NCBI RefSeq assembly: GCF_000003195.3
Contig: NW_018396411.1
Span: 143,379-207,378, forward strand
Direction: 5' to 3'
DNA: 64,000 bases
From: Sorghum bicolor
Lineage: Eukaryota > Streptophyta > Magnoliopsida > Poales > Poaceae
Below are positions 61,273 to 64,000 of this stretch, in pieces; within the stretch, counting starts at the first letter, position 1; every line of letters begins with the position of its first letter. The position numbers and the translations under genes are program-made. The notes under the pieces are model-generated. The model made no database searches, was not told the DNA's origin, and saw nothing but the letters and a program-made list of their open reading frames with translations.

Positions 61273-61460
61273 GAAATCTCGTCCCCAAGATTTAAAACCT
61301 TAGGGTAAGTAATGGAAAAGGAAATTTGTCAAAATTCTTTCATCTTCAACTTTTCCATAAGGCAAGGGGTTGGGGAAAATACTTCATTATATGCATATAT
61401 GTACATTAAGTACATGGCTTTGGCGACTCTGTTTCTTCACTGGAGTACATCCTCTGGTTA
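61273..61460 (-). other. Short untranslated stretch between pol stop and polypurine tract
   Basis: About 190 bp downstream of the pol stop codon (TGA at 61461-61463 on the minus strand). Nothing else recognised. The overlapping plus-strand frame at 61370-61597 is a shadow of pol. Confidence 0.7.
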
Positions 61461-64000
61461 TCATATATGGTCCTGAAGAGATGCATAGAATTCAGGAAAA
61501 TTCTCTAGCAAGTAATCTTCAGATTCCCAGGTGGCTTCTTCCTCAGAGTGCTGGCTCCATTGTACCTTATACCATTTGGTGGTTGTCCTTCGAGTAACTC
61601 TAGCTTTTTGATCCAGTACTCGGATAGGATATTCCGAATAAGTTAGATCTGGTTCAAGCTTTACATCTTCAATATCTTGAACTCGATCTGGTACCCGAAG
61701 ACACTTTTTCAGTTGAGACACATGGAACACATTATGTACCCCGGATAATCGTTCGGGCAGTTTAAGGCGGTAAGCGACCTGCCCACATCGGTCAATAATT
61801 GGAAATGGACCAATGTAACGAGGCGCTAACTTGCCTTTAACACCAAAACGATTTACTCCTTTCATTGGGGATACTTTTAAATACACATGATCACCTTTGG
61901 CGAACTTTAATGGTCGACGTCTTTTATCAGCGTAACTTTTCTGTCGGGACTGAGCAACTTTCAAGTTATTTTGGATTTGTTTCACTTTGTTCTCAGTCTC
62001 TTTCACTAAGTCAACTCCGAAGAACCATCTTTCTCCAGGTTCTGACCAGTGTAACGGAGTTCGACATCGGCGACCATACAGTGCCTCAAAGGGAGCCATT
62101 TTGATACTCTCTTGATAGCTATTATTGTAGGAGAATTCTGCTAGAGGCAAGCAGTCATCCCACTTATCTGGAAAATTCAGGGCACAAGATCTTAATAGAT
62201 CTTCTAGGGTTTGATTTACCCTTTCAGTTTGCCCACCGGTTTGAGGGTGGTAGGCTGTGCTGTATAAAAGCTTAGTGCCCAAGGACTCATGTAAACATTT
62301 CCAGAATTGGGAGACAAATTGTGTGCCTCTATCTGACACTATTGTTTTTGGCACCCCATGCAGACTTAGGATACGGTCGAAATAAATCTTAGCATAGGTG
62401 GAGGCAGGATACAATAGCTTTACCGGTAGAAAATGTGCTGTTTTGGTGAGACGATCTACTATGACCCAAATGGAATCAAAGCCCTTGGCCGTCTTGGGCA
62501 ATCCTACTATGAAATCCATACTTATGTCATCCCATTTCCATGCGGGGATAGGCAAAGGTTGCAACTCCCCAGCGGATTTGAGATGAATGGCTTTGACCTT
62601 TCGACAGGTGTCACATTGGGCCACATAGCGAGCTATTTCTATCTTCATTTTTGTCCACCAAAACCTTTGCTTCAGGTCCTGATACATCTTATTGCTTCCC
62701 GGATGAATAGAATACCTCGTGGTATGAGCTTCATCTAGGATTTGCTGACGTAGCTCAGGTACCTTTGGAACCACTAACCGGTTCTTGAACCAGATTACTC
62801 CCGCATCATCCACCTTAAAGTCTGTGGGTGCTCTATTAAAAATCTTCTCTTTAAGATGTCTCATGCCTTTGTTTTCTTTTTGTGCCTTTATGATTTGAGC
62901 CTCGAGATTGAAATCAATCTTTAAATTGGAAAGGCTTCCTTGGGAAATCATTTCTATTCCCAAGTTCTCTAGCTCTTGGCACAAAGTTATATCCCTAGGC
63001 GTCACTGTTAAGCAATTACAGTGAGCCTTACGACTGAGGGCATCCGCTACTATATTTGCCTTACCAGGGTGATAATGCACCTCAAGGTCGTAATCTTTAA
63101 TTAGTTCTAGCCACCTTCGCTGGCGCATATTAAGCTCAGCTTGAGTAAAGATATACTTCAAGCTTTTGTGATCTGTATATAGATGACATGTGTTTCCCAA
63201 CAAATAATGACGCCAGATCTTTAATGCGTGTACCACGGCGGCTAGTTCGAGATCATGGGTCGGGTAATTCTCTTCATGAGGTTTGAGTTGTCTGGAAGCA
63301 TATGCAATTACGCGACCCCCCTGCATCAGCACACAGCCTAATCCGATTCCTGATGCGTCACAATATACATCAAAGGGTTTTTCAATATTTGGCTGGGCTA
63401 AGACAGGTGCTGTTGTCAACAACCTTTTCAGAGTCTGAAAAGCTTGCTCACATTGGGGTGACCAAACAAATTTTGTTTGACTTTTGAGCAAGGTTGTGAT
63501 TGGTTTGGCGACTCTGGAAAAGTCCGGGATAAAACGACGGTAATATCCCGCCATGCCCAGAAAACTACGGACCTCATGTACCGTAGTCGGGGGTTTCCAA
63601 TTCAACACATCTTCTACCTTGCCTGGGTCTACAGCGACTCCTTCCGCTGATAATACATGACCCAGGAAATGGACTTTGTCCAGCCAGAACTCACATTTGC
63701 TGAACTTGGCATATAGCTGATGCTCCCTGAGACGGGTCAGCACGATTCTCAAGTGTTCAGCATGTTCCTTCTTAGTTTTGGAGTAAATCAAAATGTCATC
63801 GATGAAGACGACCACAAATTTGTCAAGTTCTGGCATGAAGACAGAGTTCATCAGGTACATAAAATGGGCCAGTGCGTTGGTCAACCCAAACGACATCACC
63901 AAGTATTCATACAGCCCATAACGGGTTGTAAAAGCTGTCTTGGGTACATCTTCCGGCCTAATTTTAATTTGGTGGTACCCTGATCTCAAATCAATTTTTG
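61461..64000 (-). CDS. Chromovirus Pol: RT (partial)-RNase H-integrase-chromodomain
   Basis: An open minus-strand frame running off the window, with no internal start needed; about 845 codons are visible with no stop or frameshift. Positions count from 63989 downwards. RT palm: LRSGYHQI at the edge, then FGLTNA and the catalytic FIDD (62-65). RNase H: DASG (D211), the E of LELAA, YTDHKSL (D273) and ADALSR (D316). Integrase: zinc site H422, H429, C459, C462, and the triad D492, D553, E589 with 35 residues between the last two, so D,D35E is intact. A C-terminal chromodomain at about 786-835 ([16 protein letters not shown]) ends the protein. The domain order RT-RH-INT-CHR is standard for a chromovirus. 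All visible catalytic residues are kept, so this is a young or recently active copy. The N-terminal part cannot be judged. Confidence 0.95.
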   Translation of the reverse strand, partial: KIDLRSGYHQIKIRPEDVPKTAFTTRYGLYEYLVMSFGLTNALAHFMYLMNSVFMPELDKFVVVFIDDILIYSKTKKEHAEHLRIVLTRLREHQLYAKFSKCEFWLDKVHFLGHVLSAEGVAVDPGKVEDVLNWKPPTTVHEVRSFLGMAGYYRRFIPDFSRVAKPITTLLKSQTKFVWSPQCEQAFQTLKRLLTTAPVLAQPNIEKPFDVYCDASGIGLGCVLMQGGRVIAYASRQLKPHEENYPTHDLELAAVVHALKIWRHYLLGNTCHLYTDHKSLKYIFTQAELNMRQRRWLELIKDYDLEVHYHPGKANIVADALSRKAHCNCLTVTPRDITLCQELENLGIEMISQGSLSNLKIDFNLEAQIIKAQKENKGMRHLKEKIFNRAPTDFKVDDAGVIWFKNRLVVPKVPELRQQILDEAHTTRYSIHPGSNKMYQDLKQRFWWTKMKIEIARYVAQCDTCRKVKAIHLKSAGELQPLPIPAWKWDDISMDFIVGLPKTAKGFDSIWVIVDRLTKTAHFLPVKLLYPASTYAKIYFDRILSLHGVPKTIVSDRGTQFVSQFWKCLHESLGTKLLYSTAYHPQTGGQTERVNQTLEDLLRSCALNFPDKWDDCLPLAEFSYNNSYQESIKMAPFEALYGRRCRTPLHWSEPGERWFFGVDLVKETENKVKQIQNNLKVAQSRQKSYADKRRRPLKFAKGDHVYLKVSPMKGVNRFGVKGKLAPRYIGPFPIIDRCGQVAYRLKLPERLSGVHNVFHVSQLKKCLRVPDRVQDIEDVKLEPDLTYSEYPIRVLDQKARVTRRTTTKWYKVQWSQHSEEEATWESEDYLLENFPEFYASLQDHI

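Larger units (their letters stand above)
56984..64000 (-). mobile_element. Ty3/gypsy chromovirus, 3' part, cut by the window edge
   Basis: Minus-strand element: 3' LTR 56984-61256, polypurine tract just beyond it, then pol from 61461 to the window edge. Presence of integrase followed by a chromodomain defines a chromovirus; the long LTR and the TGTAAC/GCCACA termini suggest the Tekay/Del group, a lineage call made from memory. AATCT (56979-56983) next to the LTR is probably one half of the target duplication; the other half, gag, protease, primer site and 5' LTR lie outside. Confidence 0.93.

Overview
This window is plant nuclear DNA from inside a grass centromere, most probably Sorghum or a close Andropogoneae relative such as Saccharum or Miscanthus. 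About 44 of the 64 kb is one tandem satellite with a 137-bp monomer. That length, and what I remember of the sequence, fit the sorghum/sugarcane CEN38/SCEN centromeric satellite family, but I could not align it. The rest is LTR-retrotransposon DNA inserted into the satellite. I see no host protein gene, tRNA or rRNA gene, and no CRISPR array. The many 60-100 aa frames in the satellite are read-through of the repeat, not genes.

Layout. 1-7247 is satellite, including four copies of a 1664-bp higher-order repeat (HOR) at 1-6656. 7248-13319 is a nearly complete, internally deleted Ty3/gypsy element, probably of the centromeric CRM/CRR lineage, with the 5-bp target duplication CTAGA. 13320-32101 is satellite: a segment S (13.3-17.15 kb), a second 1664-bp HOR block (17.15-22.96 kb), a second copy of S (22.96-26.6 kb), then older arrays. 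32102-33181 is a solo LTR with target duplication GTGCT. 33182-40697 is satellite with a 413-bp N gap. 40698-41778 is the same solo LTR again, carried by an ~8.6-kb segmental duplication. 41779-48090 is satellite. 48091-52598 is a 4.5-kb solo LTR with target duplication ATCTT. 52599-56983 is satellite. 56984-64000 is the 3' part of a second, apparently coding-competent gypsy chromovirus on the minus strand (LTR 56984-61256, pol 61461 to the edge), cut by the window end.

Satellite grammar. Monomers fall into two classes that alternate, X (core like AACATACCATATGC) and Y (core like AATGCACCATAGGC). Four successive X-Y dimers, which I call e-f, g-h, a-b and c-d, make an 8-mer HOR of 1117-1118 bp. 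This spacing recurs through most of the array from 13 to 56 kb. The 1664-bp HOR is the same 8-mer with its e-f dimer present three times (12 monomers). Monomer c is 158 bp because of an internal 21-bp duplication. Most length changes between array copies remove or add two or four whole monomers, which keeps the X/Y alternation.

How the parts relate. The satellite evolves by unequal exchange and segmental duplication (offsets near 1664, 8596, 9428 and 9444 bp). Retroelements insert into it and are trimmed to solo LTRs or internally deleted, and later duplications copy some of those insertions. Only two polyprotein frames are real coding sequence: gag-pro-RNase H of the deleted element (9156-12569, +) and RT-RNase H-integrase-chromodomain of the edge element (61461-64000, -).
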